Of a stretch of DNA of 64,000 nucleotides, positions 47,455 to 62,100 are shown one piece after another. The DNA comes from Sinonovacula constricta (lineage: Eukaryota; Mollusca; Bivalvia; Cardiida; Solecurtidae): positions 30,060,328 through 30,124,327 of the forward strand of contig CM017563.1 in NCBI GenBank assembly GCA_007844125.1, in the 5' to 3' direction. The position numbers were made by a program, and so were the translations under genes. Each line of letters opens with the position of its first letter. The stretch's first letter is position 1. A model generated the notes under the pieces. It had not been told where the DNA came from. It was given only the letters and a program-made list of their open reading frames with translations, and ran no database searches.

Positions 47455-48140
47455 AATGAGGGGTTATGATTGAGCCATTCTGCATCTGATGGTTTATAAA
47501 TCAGCAACTCCATATCTGAGGGGTTATAAATCAACAATTCTGCAAATCAAGAGATATAAAACAGAAACCCTGCATCGAGAGATTATAAATCAGCATCTCT
47601 GTATCTGAGGGGTTATAAAACAACTCAGCAAATCAAGAGATACATGTATTAATCAGAAGCTCTGCATCTGAGAGATTATAAATCAGTAACTATGTATCCG
47701 AGGGATTATAAATCAGCAACTCTGTACCTGAGGGGTTAAAAATCAACAACTCTGCAAATCAAGAGATATATATAAAAAACTCTGCAGCTGGATAGTCATA
47801 AATCTGCAACACTGTATCTAAGGCATTATAAATCAGCAACCCTGCAGATAAAGAGTTATAAATCAGAAACTCTGCGGCTAAGAGGTTATAAATCTGCAAA
47901 TGCATGTAAGGGGTTATAAATCAGCAACTCTGCAGTTAAAGAGTTATAATCAGCAACTAGGTATCTAAAGGGCTTTAAAATCAACAACTATGCAAATCAA
48001 GAGATATAAATCAGAAACTCTGAAGCTGGATAATCATAAATCTGCAAATGCATATAAGGGGTTATAAATCAGCAACCCTGCAGATCAAGAGTAGTTAATC
48101 AAAAACTCTGCAGCTAAGAAGTAATAAATCAGCAACCAGA
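47455..48140 (+). repeat. Diverged ~30-bp minisatellite, block 1
   Basis: Irregular repeats of AAATCAGCAACTCTGCATCT followed by GAGGGGTTAT, with many substitutions and indels (CAAATCAAGAGATATAAATC variants). About 20 units. Confidence 0.75.
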
Positions 48141-48949
48141 CTTCATAAAAAGAAATTTACAAACACTAGACCTTCGGTCCACCAAGCTAGGAATATCTAC
48201 TGGTCTGGACCAAATTTTACTGTACCTGTATTATTTTGGCATAAAAAAGATCTAGTTTTGCCAATCATGCTTTTTTTCTGTTATTTACAAAATGACGCCA
48301 GCTTGGACATGAAGCATTCATTAGACATCTCGGTACCAGCATCATTGTCTGTATATCAACACTCAGGCTCTGAAGCACACGGTGTTGCATCGGCAAAATG
48401 CCGAAAGAAAAACATTTTCTTTGTTTACAGTAGACAGGAATGGTACAACAGTATAAAATGCAATTGCTATTTATTCCGTGTTCCAAACCCAGGAAACTGT
48501 ATGGGACGATACTTCATATAAAAATTATATATTTTATGCATTCTAAACACATACTAGGTTGAAATTTCATTTTATTGTTTTACTAATTATCTGATTTCAT
48601 ATTATCGAAAATTAAATGTTTACACAGATGCTTTCTGACCCACAATGTACACCACACCATCCCCTTAATAAGAACACTTGTGCGCAGGTTGTATGCATTA
48701 TATGACATTTGTTACATTTTAACATGCCAACAATCTCTGTAAAAGGTTGGTAAGCTAACTGAGATGTTACCAGTGGATTGGGTTCAGTAAATGGTCGTAA
48801 AGCGTTGTTTAGTTTAGTTTATTATGTTTTCTTGGTAATTCAGAATTTTGAAAAAAATGAAAAGTGGCTGGAAATTCTGGTGGACCATTGGTCCATTTAA
48901 CTTGTAAAATTTACTGGACTGGCCACGGTCCACTGGGTTTTGTCGAAGA

Positions 48950-49275
48950 TTGAGCAACTCTGCATATTAAGGGTTGTAAATCATTGTTTCTGCAGTAGAG
49001 GGTTTATAAATCAGCAACTCTCAAGATAATAAGTTATCAAACAAAAACTCTTAAGCTGCAAGGTTATAAATCAAAAACTCTAAGACTTAATCAATCGGTG
49101 ACTCTGTAACTGTGGCCAGTAATCAGAAATGCTGAATCTTTCAGGGGCAAGATCCCCAAGGATAACAAATCAGCACTCTTCACCTTAGAGGTTATGACTC
49201 TACCCCTCTAAAATTGACTGGGTGTAAATTAGCATCTCTGAAACTGGGAGGTTACGAATCAGTGACTGAAGCTGT
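48950..49275 (+). repeat. Diverged ~30-bp minisatellite, block 2
   Basis: GAGCAACTCTGCATATTAAG and TTATAAATCAGCAACTCTC continue the motif of block 1. Unit spacing is looser. About 0.8 kb of unrelated sequence (48140-48950), with GGTCCACC/GGTCCA motifs near both its edges, separates the two blocks. Confidence 0.55.
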
Positions 49276-50532
49276 GTGTTTAATTTATTTTAGAAAATTC
49301 TAATAACACCTTAGCTAAAAAGTAGTCTTAAAAGAGTTAAAACTCTTAAACTGTGGGATTACGAATCTGCAATTTGTAAGCTAGTGTTTTTAGAATTTTC
49401 TTATATAAAGCCCATGGTTTTCCTAGTCTTATCAAGTAGGAGTCCGCATTGAAACGCAAAAACCCAGTGTAAAGTGGTAATTGGTATCTCATCTTTGGTT
49501 TAGGTTTTATCATAACTGCCATTTTTTTCCCCTCAACTTGTGTTTCTAATGCAGTAATTCCTCATGATTAAATGGTACAAATAGTGTTTCCACCCAAAGC
49601 AGGAAACACTCAGGAACCAAACTAAACTGGTTGTTCTCACAAAGTACTACTTAATGAAGACATTATACAAACAATATAACAAAGATTGATTTCCTGTCTT
49701 TATGTTTTGTGTAGAAATGTACTAGTCACTCACTTGTAACTTCAGTTTTGTGCATGTGATGATCTACAGTTTTGAAGTTCAGCTGGTAAAACAATCAAAT
49801 GTGTCAGTGCTTAAAGCTTTAAAAATGTTTTACTTTTAAATGTGCAGCTAGTTTAATTGTGTTTTCAGATAAAAATTACTTGCATGTAAAAAAAATACCG
49901 TAGATCGTGTAATCAGTGCCTTTCACAGGACAAACCCGCCCCCAACTAGAAATCTCGGTTGCCAGTGTCTGATATTGTGTTCAAGTGACCTTAGTTTTTT
50001 CCTTAAACACAGAGGACAGTCTATTACATCGGCTAACCCATATCGTTAACGGGATCGTAACTAAGCAACAAAGCATCAGACATACGCAAGGAAATGCTTA
50101 TCAGTTTCAAAAAAATAAATACAGTACTTAATATCTTATCACCACAAAGTTTGAAAGCAGACAGGTGGCATATTGTTTCTTGCATATAAAAAGGTTAATA
50201 AATATAAATTTCATTATGTCTAAATATAAGCAGTTGTGATTTTGTATGTGTGGACTAGGTATTAAGAAGACAAATACAAAATAAACTGCAATTAAACTTG
50301 TATTCAGCAGGCCAACAAGGGACAGCCTATAATTGGCTGCTCAAAACAAGTTGTTGATTAAGACCAAATATGACATTATTGTTTACAAATAAGTATTACA
50401 TTGTATTAAAATAGCAGAAATACTGCAAAGTACTGTTCTTATATATATTAAAGTCTAGGACGTAACCTCTTTTGGAATATTAACATATGATTCAGAATAT
50501 CAAAAGAAGAAAATATTGCTCAATTATTAGTA

Positions 50533-51067
50533 CAGTCAAACCTCGGTCGCTCAAACACCTAAGGGACCTACGCTTGAGTTCGACCGAGCGAGATGTTTGA
50601 ATGATCAGCACTGACATCTGGTCATCACTAAGAATGACTATGAAATGTCATGTTCATACACTGTTTGTATCTGCACATGTACACATAATTTTGAAGTCTC
50701 AATGACAAAGCAATTAAAATACAATTCTTTAATCTGGTGTCAGTTAGTTGCCATCACTCCTGTAATTAACATATGTGACGACGGGAGGTGGTAAGTTTCA
50801 TGAACATGGGAAATACACAACCACCGGAAACAAAAGGCATGGCAATCAGTCGTTGATGTGGATTGTTTAAGCGAAATGGTGTGAAAATACAGGTAAATGG
50901 GCTGTAGGGGCAATCAATTAGTTCTAGTTACCCAGCGAACATGTGTTCTAGCGATCAATATAGAACTAATATACATAAAAAAGGACAAAACCAAGGGACC
51001 AGCGGGCAAGTTCTACCAAACCAATGACTTCTAGTGATCCCATGTTTAAGCGAACCAGGTTTAACTG
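50533..51067. mobile_element. pogo/Tigger-like MITE, TA-flanked (535 bp)
   Basis: Starts TA|CAGTCAAACCTCGGTCGC and ends CGAACCAGGTTTAACTG|TA. The inverted ends match at about 20 of 24 positions, and a second inner pair is AAGGGACC near both ends. CAGT(C/T)AAACCT ends with TA duplication are typical of Tc1/mariner pogo-type elements. No transposase frame. Confidence 0.7.
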
Positions 51068-51918
51068 TAGTTTGGTCATTTACAGTACAAAGCAAACCAG
51101 TTAAAATTATTTACGTCAAAAGTATACTGAGTGTAGATCTACCAAACTCTTCGTTGAATTGTAGTTCCACTAATCATCAAAAAAGAATATAAAATATAAT
51201 ATATTCGGACAGCCATGTTCTGGATGGTGGTTGTTTTTAAATACTCTTTAAAAAAACAAGACATTGTTGTAACAAACACAATATTACTATTTGCTTATTA
51301 TTTTCAGTAAAGATTCTTTTGGAATGAACGAAAAACTTTCATGTTCAATGAGTCGCAAAGAAGATGAAGTCTAAATTAAAATAATAATGAAACAATAGTT
51401 GTTATTGCACTAGTTTGAAAAATAAATCAGTTCAAAAGAAAGTGTCGGTTTATGCTAGACATTAGCAATTGGATGAGCCTTCAGTTGTTTTTATAGGCAA
51501 GTTTGGTTGGTTAGTTGTTTACCTACTTGTGACTGTTTCTCATGTAGGCTTACATGTTCCTTTGATTTGTTTCTGAAAAAAAAAGTCCATCATGCACATA
51601 ACTTGAACATTTACAATACAAATAACTTTAAAACACTTTTTCATTGACTACTGTGCATAAATATGAAGGTCGGGATAGTATAGTGGGTTAATCTAATGTC
51701 TGAAGATTTCGACTGATTGGGGGCTGGGGCGCCTGAACAAATCCTGTGAAAGGCACTGAGCAATCTAGCCAGTATGAAGAATTTGAGTAAAGTATTTCAC
51801 CTCACCCTCCTTGACTACCAACTGCCTGATCAAATGATGTAATAACTTGCATTTTCAGTTGTTTCTCAAAGGAATCATTGACCTTGATAGCATACAAATT
51901 TGACAGAAAAACAAAACT

Positions 51919-52050
51919 ATTGCTACCTAGTGCATATGTGTAAACACCCATTCTCAACATAATTAACTCTGAATGAGCATGATCATTGCTACCTAGTGCA
52001 TATGTGTAAACACCCATTCTCAACATAATTAACTCTGAATGAGCATGATC
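51919..52050 (+). repeat. 66-bp direct duplication
   Basis: ATTGCTACCTAGTGCATATG starts at 51919 and again at 51985, with the rest of the 66-bp unit (through AATGAGCATGATC) identical, followed by ATTGCC, the start of a third. A recent tandem duplication. Confidence 0.9.
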
Positions 52051-53011
52051 ATTGCCATTATACATATAAGTAGAAAATTGGTCTTTGCAATACTTTCCTT
52101 CTTAAGCCAGTTTGCAAAGCATATCAAAGGTTATTAATAAAAAAAACACACCCAGAACCTCTTTAGATCCACAGTGTTCTGTTCTAAGGCATTATCTGGA
52201 TTAAAAAGCAGGTACTAACCCAACAAATATGGCATTAATTTTGTCAACACTGTTATTCTATGTGTAAGCAAAACATCAAAAGCATATTGAAACTCTTATC
52301 CTAATTAAATATGTATACATCTTGAGAAATAATGCTTACAATCCGCAGATTTAAGCATTTCCGACAACCTGAAAACCAAGTTACTGGAGCTGCATGGTTA
52401 TAAAATCTGGGACTCTGCATCAGTGAGTAGGCCAGACTGACTTTTTGTATGGCCCCAGCGTTTTGATTCTGTCCGACATTATGGCTGTGTTTATTTGTGG
52501 CCAGATAAACAAGCATCAAAATTACATGGGTACATATGGAAACTTGAGCCCAGTTCTCAATTTCTATTTTTTTATCAGACACTATGCAAACATTTACTCT
52601 CCAAGAGTTGTCTTAGTAATGTCCATTTCTGGAATAAATTTTATTATTTTTGATGTATAATGACTGGCTTACAGGCAAAAATGCAATTATCTTTGACTCC
52701 AGATGACCCATCCTCTCATCAGGGTCAACGACCGAAATTGTGATGTGGTTTGCTGAATTTTGAAGTGGAAAAGAGCTAAATGTTGATTGAAAATCAATGT
52801 TTGTAGAATATACCTTAATTGCGTTTCCATTTCAGTGCCAGTAAACGCCAGGATAATAACAGAGAGGGAAATTATTTAGAGAAGCTGTCATTTTTTTCTT
52901 ACAAAAATTATCGGTGTTAAGTTTTTTTAACACGATCGTAATGTTACAGTACATCTATACAGTTATTTCCCTTGCCTAAAGACATATAGAGTTAATTCCC
53001 CTGTTGATTCG

Positions 53012-53022
53012 GACGCCATATT
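53012..53022 (-). promoter_or_regulatory. YY1-like motif just upstream of the DAW1 start
   Basis: GACGCCATATT reads AATATGGCGTC on minus, fitting the metazoan YY1 core AANATGGCGNC. It lies 39-49 nt upstream of the ATG, where this motif often sits near transcription starts. Single-site evidence only. Confidence 0.35.
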
Positions 53023-53060
53023 ACGTGATTTTGGAAACCGCATACACAAGATAATTTAAT

Positions 53061-53100
53061 ATGAAGTTAAAGCGATTTCTTCTGCGTTACTACCCTCCAG
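53061..53100 (+). CDS. DAW1: DAW1 exon 1
   Basis: 40 nt coding [13 protein letters not shown] plus one base. Donor CCAG|GTAATA. Too short to be found by length; identified from the conserved DAW1 N-terminus. Confidence 0.9.
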
Positions 53101-56100
53101 GTAATAAATTTTAGATGAGCGGTTGTTTAAGAAGTAAACAACATCTATACTTTATATGATTTTTGGGGGTAAATATTGACAGTTGGGAGAGACAATTTCT
53201 GTGTTCTTGAAGCAGGCACAATCACGTCTTGAGTATTGAGGTGGGTGGGGAATGGAATTTCCTGCAACATGTTAGCTATTTCAATCAAGAAGTTTCATAT
53301 TTTCTCATAGGATTTGTTCTGAAGATGATAAAAAATAATACCCCAAGTAAATTCAAAATGCTTAAAACTGGGGAGCTGTGATGTGTCTAACAAATGCTTT
53401 ATATTCACATTTACTTTTGTTTTATTTCTGGGCTCAGAAAACTAAGGACGAAAACATCTGACAACCAAAAGGTTAGCCCTCCTGCTACTTTGAACAGGCC
53501 AAATGAAAGCTCTCCCATCACCCTTTCAGACTGGAATGAAACCTTTCCTGTAACTTTATACCTGTAAAAAAAAATTAACCTACTAAAATCTGTGATAAAC
53601 CAATAAAGGTGTTTAGTTTGTGATTTATATAACATACTATTTAACATAGATTTTAACCAGAAATTTATTATTATAAGAAATAATGTTTAAACTCTTGTAT
53701 AATGACTATATTCTGAAAATCAAAAGCTATGCTAAAAGATTATAAAGACAAACTCTCCCACCCCCCTAGACATCAAAACCCTCAAATATTGAATTATTAT
53801 TATAATCTCCATGTTATAGTGTACTCACCATATGCCTACAGTGAAAGGCGAGGATACAGAAAACCATTCATCATCTTCATACCTGGACAAAAAACTTCCC
53901 ATGAATTATCAGACACATATTATATCAACTTCTATTTTCCATGTAAGTTTTTGAAAATATCTTGAATACAAAAGTTGATCATGAAAAAACCGACATGGAA
54001 AATAAAAGTTGATATAACATGGAACAATTTTGCTCCTGAAACAATTTTTATAATTTGTTGGTTATATTTTAAGCTGAAACACACTTAAATATAAGTAGAT
54101 TTTAGTGCTATAATATTTAAAGCCAAAAGGTTTTAACAAAGTTACAAACAATGGTGATATACACAAATAACAAAAGTTGTTTGAAAGTATAACAAACAGT
54201 GTTATCATACTATTATTGCAATTGTTTATTGTCAACACTTGTCAGTTTGTTTTTTCACCCATTTTTTAAAATCAGTCCAGTCAAATAGTGAATTTCACAT
54301 GAAATCATGTACATTGTGAAAACAAAAAGTTCAGACAACAAACAATTGGTGAATTTCAGATTTTTTTTATCACATTACTAATAAAACTGCTTTGGGAATT
54401 CTTAATTAAATTCTAAAGTGAAGGATTTACCCTTTAGTATTCCCATAACCTCAGTGGAAAAAACCCTCATTTAGTAAGATAATTTTACCTTAATTATGTT
54501 TAGTCAGAATATCTAATACTTTTCTTCATAACTATAAAGGTTTTAAAAACCATGAGCTTTGAATATAATTAAGATATCTTAGTGAATGTTTTTTTTTAGA
54601 TTAATTTTATATGAAGAATTTAGTTTAATTCTTGCTTTTAATTGAACTTTTCTCAAAGTCTGAATGTCTTTTTTCTCAGTCAGAGTCATTAATGTCTGAT
54701 GCCATTGTTAATTATTTTAAATTAAATTTCTAAAAACAAATTACAATAGTGTTTTTGTCTTGGTTGGAAAGTCACTGGGATGTTTTGGCCAGGTAGGAAT
54801 AGTGACAGGAAGGTTTTCAGCTGACCCTTCCAAAGAGTAGATGGGTTTTTCATCTGGGAGGGGTTTTGTCTATGTAGGAAAGGTGATGGGAGGATTTTTG
54901 TCTTGGTTAGGATAGCCACAGTGGGGCTTTGGCCCAGGTAGGAAAGGTGACAGCAGCCTGTTTGTCAGGCAGATGGGTTTTTATCTAAGAATTTTTTTTG
55001 TCCTTGACTCCTTCAAGACTGGTACAGGTTACACTTAAGTGGCCCTTGAGCAATTATGTCAGGATTGTCCAGTTCCTGGTTATAGAAAGAACTTCCATGT
55101 ACAAAGGTCTTCCTACTGGCCCATATTGAGCAGTTGCTTCTACTGAAATATTTGTCTGGGGTCTTCTTAGTTGGACCATAGTAGTGATCTTGCTATTTCT
55201 AATACACAAACCAAGCTTGAATGGGTTTTAACAATATACGCTTCCACAATTATAGTTTCTATTTACTTTTCAGGAATAATTTTAGAATATGAGCAAGGAG
55301 GAAACATCAAAACAAAATCAATTGACCTTTTGGATCTAAAACCAGAGTAAGTATTTTTGCAGATTTTATAAAATAAAGATATTTTATAACACAAACAACA
55401 TTTGTTTTAGGAAATACAGGTACAATAAGTCACAGTCAATATTTCTATATTGTGGAATAGTTATACAAATAACAAAATCTATGAAGAGGTCTTGGCCAAC
55501 AATGCATGTTTCGTTACAGTGATTTATATTCTTTTAATAACCATTTAGACATTTTTTACCAGATCTGAAATGACAAAAGGTAAAGTGTTGGCTGTACGAG
55601 AGTCCTTGTTCAAAACTAGGTCGTGGCATACCAGTTGTACTAATTGTACGATTGGTAGTTATAAAAGATCTCTTGCTTATGCTCATGTAGGTTTGAGGTT
55701 AAAAGCAATGTCCACAACTGGTCAGTCCGGCCTTCAGGATTATTTGACTGGGTATGGTATCCTGCCAGGTGTTCATGTCATGCCATTCATTGTAAAACTG
55801 AAAGCAGTACTACATTGGCCTCAAATGAACAATGTCTGTGAAAAAGCTGAAAGATTGTAGGTAAGACATACTACCAAACTAAGAAAACAGATTCATATTA
55901 TGTGTATGTGTATTCATAAGAAGAGGGATTTATCAGCAAAAAAACTTACTGTTAAGCTTTTTTCTAAATATTGGCACAACATTGCATTGTAACTATTTTT
56001 CTTATCTATTTCAGAACTGATGTAGATGCAGTAGTTGAAGAAATAGCTAGGAAAGAACCTTTAATTACAGCATCTAAAACAGAACAAGTCAGAAAACTTA

Positions 56101-59100
56101 TAGGCAGTATCCTTTTACAATGTTTTGTGAATTGTTGTCATGAGTTTATCATCATATGCATCACCATCATAATTATCACTATCATCATCATCTACAGCAA
56201 ATAAGCCATCATCATCATCATTCTTGTTTTTTTCTTCTTTGATTTTTGTGTTCAAACCAGAAAATGTTGTTGATTTATCATCATCATTGTCCTTATCAGC
56301 TTTATCTTATGTTGCATCATCTACAGTTAACAATGGACCTGGTAGCCCAATCGGTAGAGCATCGGCTCCAGGTACAGAAGGCCCCGGGTTCGATCCCGGG
56401 CCGCGACATACCAAAGTCGTTAAAATTGATAGTGGCATAGCTCCCTTGCTAACTCTCAAGCAAATATAAGGGTAGTTTTATGGCTGATTGGTCCGGTGTC
56501 AGGATAATGTGACTTGGTGTTGTATCATGCCAGGTGTTCACGGCATGCTATTCACAGTGAGGGTAGCACTATATCTGCTTCAAGTGGATACTGTCTCCAG
56601 ATAACTGAAATACTGTTGGTGGGACAATAAAGCCAACAAAGAAACAAACATCTGCAGTATTTCCTTTTTATTGTTATAATAAATATAAACTTCTCCCTCC
56701 TTATTTATGATAAAAAAATTAAGCTACATGTCAGTATAAAGTACTAGCGATGTTTGCTAAGCAAAAGGCAGTATATTTCTGTACCCCACCAAGCTAAATG
56801 ACTGTACATGTCCATAGGTCAAAATACGATAATTGATGTATGTTTCTGCTAATTACAGATGTTTATTCTACAGCAGATATTGTACTCTAACAAAAGTGAG
56901 GTGTACTACTTGTTGATTCAGTCCAGATTGCTGCAAAAACTATTAATTAGCAATTCCTTTTTGTGTTTTGTTTATGCATTTTTAGGTATTTTAAGTTCTT
57001 TCATTTACATTATTAAAATTTTTGTATTTATATTGTTCATATAATAAATTGCTTATGATATAGTAGTAATGGCTTGTTAAGGTAGATTGATTATTGTAAG
57101 ATTTTGATAAAGGTTGATATCACCATCTAGGTCACAAGTTTGCAAAACTAACATACTTTTACATTGATCTTAAATAACCAACAGGTTGCTTATATCAAAT
57201 ACATGTAATAATATCTCATCACTGCTTTGGTGAATTTTGGCATGATTTGTCTATAAACTCTTACTTTTGTCAAAATAAAACAATTTTGAGCACTGTCTAT
57301 ATTGTTAATACCAATCATGAAGAAAACAGAATGTTCATTCTTTGGTTATTTTAGATCCCTTCAGCCCCATCACCCCCACCACCCCAACTTTCAGATGACA
57401 ATTCTAACATAACTCTTGACATGTTAAACATAAATTGATAGGGGGTTAGGCAAAATATGTAGATCTAGTTGAGCTAGTTGTCATTGGTAGCTGTCTAATC
57501 GGTATCTAGACTATTTGCAGTTGAGTATATCAATAGGATTATGTATTGCTTAGTAATGAATAAGACACAATGTGTATGATATTTACTGAAATAACTTCTA
57601 ACGCTGCATGGAAGTGTTGTTCTGGTATTTGACTGGTTGTTTTCATGCCTACATAATTAAAAAGACTTTGAACAGTAAAAACATTTATTATGTCAAAACT
57701 GAAACCTATTGAGTACTTTATCTGACTCCAGATCCTCTGAAGAATGCATTGTTATAGAAAACAAAGCCTTTCCAATCACATGGCTTAATATCTAGCTGCC
57801 TGCCTATACATCTATACAATCTTACATTGAGTACGTGTTTTGTACTTATTGATGCAGGTTCTCATGCTCAAATATGTTTTAAGTAAGTGAGTCAGACTCA
57901 GCTTTAAGTATCTACTCTGCTTATTGAGTCTGAAGTCATGCTCAGAAAGTTTTATAGACACAGGGCCAGGTATGATTTGCTAACATAATGATATTAGGTT
58001 TCTTGGGGCATTTGTAGACATTTAAATGTTAAAAAATTTAGTTCAAATAATCCTTAACTCTAACCCAGGACTTCAAGAAAAGCTAGCACTTAAAGATGAC
58101 CACCACTTCTACTTGTTCAAGGTGAGCTGTTAAAAGAAAATTGGGGATAGAAGTTTGTATTCTTTTGTTTCAAATCGAACCAACACCAAGGGTAAAAAGA
58201 AATGGCCAACAAATTTACTGGTTACAATCAAAACACAACAAAGTTTTATTTGGTTACACATTCTGTACATAATATAGTGAAATATACTACTCAAAATTTG
58301 CTAGGGATCCCATTTTATAACATGTACTTCTTTTATTAAACTTGCAACATGCTTCCCATGTGTAGTGTACACATCAAATCAATAATTGCTATTCACATAT
58401 ACCAGACCTGGTAGCGCAGTCGGTGGAGCGTCGGCTCCAGGTACGAGAGGCCCCAGGTTTGATCCCGGGCCGCGACATACCAAAGTCGTTAAAAATAGTA
58501 GTGGTATAACTCCCTTGCTAACGCTCAAGCAAATATAAGGATAGTTCCACGACTGGTTGTCCCAGTGTCAGGATAATGTGACTGGGTGTGGTATCATGCC
58601 AGGTGTTCATGGCATGCTATACACAGTGAAGGCAGCATTATATCTGCTTCAAGTGGACGCTTCTCCAGATAACTGAAATACTGTTTGTGGGACGATAAAC
58701 CAAATAAACAAAGTATTTATGTATGTGTGGCCCAAATACCTGTTGTTTTTTTTGGATGCCAACTTATTTGATGAGAGAATATGAACAAAATATCTAATGT
58801 AAAAAAAATGATCCTTAGCAAACTTTGAGTAGTATATTATTAGCCCATTTAGGTCATAGTGAACAATTCTCAGCCTATATTGGCAATGTAGTGGGGAGCT
58901 AAGGGTGGTAAGTCAGAGACTTGAAGTTGTACTTATGGATAAAACAGTGATGTTCGATAATGACAGTATATTTGGTTAATATTGTTAGTCCACTTACAAA
59001 ACACATTGTTGACACAATTATTTTCATATGAGGCATTATATTATAAAACCATATTTTTGCAGGTTCTTCGAGCCCATATTCTTCCCCTTACAAATGTTGC

Positions 59101-62100
59101 CTTCAATAAGTCAGGATCAAGGTAAGTTTAGAAGTCTCGATGAGATTAAGAAATTGAATATTATCTCTTAACCTGCTGAGCAGAAATAATTTGGACTTTG
59201 GCAGATTGTGCAGACCTAGCTTTACAAACTCCCACAGGGATCTATGCTATTTGCTTCAGGGACTTAGCAGTATGTCTATTCCTTTGTGTGTAGAACTTTA
59301 TAACTACAATAAAAATGACAATATAATATTGGTTCTTAACAATGTAGCAGGCTAAGGATTGGTGAGTACATAGAAAGGCCATAGAAACTTTCAATTAATG
59401 CTATTAGTCATATTCATGAACAGTGAGCAAAATATCTCAATATAAAGTTGACCTTCCTTAGTGGTTCAAGAAAGTTGAAGTGAGTATATCATCTCTGGAT
59501 TATAGAATGATAATTATTGAAATGTTTATCCTAACAGATCAAAATCGTAGTGATATTTAAAGATTTAAAGTAAATATTTAAAGTCAAAATATTTGTTGAC
59601 CGTCTAAAAACAGAAAAAAAATGCTTTTAACTTTAATTTTGAGAATTGTTTGATATTTTTGTGTATGTTGTATATGCACAAGTTAAAATAACATAACTAA
59701 CCCTTATCATATGACATATTGTTAATTACCCCTGCTTAATTGTAACTAGTCTTCCCGCTAATCTGTGGTGCACCAGTGATTCTACCCAGCCATAAGTCTG
59801 GGAGTCTTCCTCCACCAATAATTAGCTGGACGCCGTCAGTATGACTATAACTGTGTTGAATATTAAAAAACACACACAAAAAACAACTTAATTGTAACTA
59901 GTCTCCTAAAACAACACACGAGGCATATTACTAGACTTAGCATCAAATAGTGCAGATCCTGATCAGAGTGCTCCAAGTGAGAGCTGGCAGGTCTGGAACT
60001 ACACCATTTGCCTTAGATTTATCATTTCATGCTTAGCCGGCTAATTCTTCAGAGTTTGGTATTTTATTATAATTAACCTTGCTGTAGTTTTATCACCTTT
60101 GCATCTGTACACAGATGTACACAAATAAAAAAAGTGATTGTTTTTCATGCTTAATGCTATTTTTTTTTCATTCAAGCCCAGTATTAAATTCATTAGAATT
60201 GTCACACTGTTAAGATTTAAGTTATTACCTGGAAAAGGTTGTTTTATTGATAAATTAAAATATATTTTAAATAAATTTTAAATAAATAACTAAATTATTT
60301 AATTTTTTGTATGTTTCAGTTTTATCACGGGCAGCTATGACCGAACCTGCAAGGTGTGGGACACAGCGTCAGGGGAGGAACTCCACACCCTGGAAGGTCA
60401 CAGGAACGTTGTCTATGCAATAGCCTTCAACAATCCTTATGGGTAGGTTTTAGGTTTTTTGAGCTTTCACACCAACACATATTATCCTCATTTCAATATT
60501 TGGCCATTTTTGATGGAGAAAACCTAGACCAACATCTGGATAGAACCACCAGTGCACAACAGGTCCGATAAAAATACCTCATTATGTGAGCGTTGTTGTT
60601 CTGACCAGGTCTCAAACTTACATTGTACAGGGCTGAGTAGTTGCAAGTCTTTGACTCATACACTATGAGCACATGATTGGCAGACCGCTGAACCTTGTAC
60701 AACCTTGCCCATACCAGTTTTCAGTCATTTGCTTACCACTCCATGAAATGGTACCTAGATGTTTTGCAAGGGAATGTAGCAAATAGTGTAGAACAAGGTG
60801 GTATCTAATAATTTGCCTTTATCTAATACATGCAACAACATCTTAACCCACTCTGGGGAAATTTGTGCATAATTGCTGCATAACCTTTTGTAATGATAAG
60901 TGGGGTATTATTCTTTACTTTTTGCATGGATGTAAGGCGACAATAAACAGCATTTTGCAGGATAATTTCAGGTAACAAATTTTTTTGGTTGTATGGGAGA
61001 AAAATTTGTCCAAACTGTCGGATACCACCTTTCATCAAATGCCAACCAGGTTGACGGTCTGTAGCTACTAACAATACCTGATAAGTGTTCAACCATCAGT
61101 TTATCCCTTCTATTCATAGTACATGTATATATTTTGAAACTTTGCTTATTTTTTTGAATTTCTTTAAAACAGTTGAAAAGTATTTCTAACACATGTGTGT
61201 TTCATCATTTAATAGTAAATCCAGGGACAAACCAGTCAACAAATAAACCCTAAGTAGTGCAGATTCTACTAAAGATAAGACTGATAATTGTGATTGCTTC
61301 ACAAAGGTGTAATTTGGCACATGCATGAGTGAAAGGTTTAAAACAGATATACACACTAAACATAACTGAAATGTGTCGAAGTCTCTAGATTGGTCCATTA
61401 TTTTTTAGAGAAAATGTTGTCATGAAATTGGAGTATGAAAGGTATTTGAAGTTTTATGAAATTTATGGGGTTTTTTTATTATATTTCAGTGATAAGATAG
61501 CCACAGGATCCTTTGATAAGACATGCAAATTGTGGAGCTTCGAGTCAGGAAAATGTTACCATACCTTCCGAGGACATACTGCAGAAATAGTAAGTTGAAT
61601 GTAATTTGAAAGTTTATTTAAAAAAACAGCCAGAAGGTTGTTCAACCCACGCAGCAAACATAATAATACAAACATTATAAAAAGCATGGCAAATGTGGAA
61701 ATTATAATACATAAATTATATCTGTAAGTCTGTTAACATATTTCACCTGGGAAAATGTTTTTTTGTAATATATTTCAGAAATTCCTGTTACAGAAATGCA
61801 ATGCTCTTAGTTTCCATAGTGCAGTTTAAAACCACCATCAGCTTTTCATATTATAGGTTTAGGTTTTAGCATCCCATACTGCCCCCCAAAATATAAATAT
61901 AAAGTGAATATAAATAGAATAACCTTTATGAAATATGTGGTGTTTATTGATGAGACTTAACTTATCTAAACTGATTGATCTTTCAAGGAGCATAAAATAC
62001 TGCCAGTTAGTTGCAGTATTAGTTTAATATGCTTGATTAACTCAACAATTTTAGAAAAAAATGCATGTAAAAAATTTAACTGAACTTGTTATAAGCAGAA

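Larger units (their letters stand above)
46746..53060. other. Intergenic region upstream of DAW1
   Basis: No gene is supported. It holds a diverged 30-bp repeat in two blocks, a pogo-like MITE and a 66-bp duplication (listed). 49300-50530 and 51070-51900 are AT-rich with nothing I can name. Confidence 0.5.

Noticed and set aside
48258..48521. 87-codon open frame between the two minisatellite blocks
   Set aside because: No domain, no splice context, and an overlapping antisense frame is equally open.
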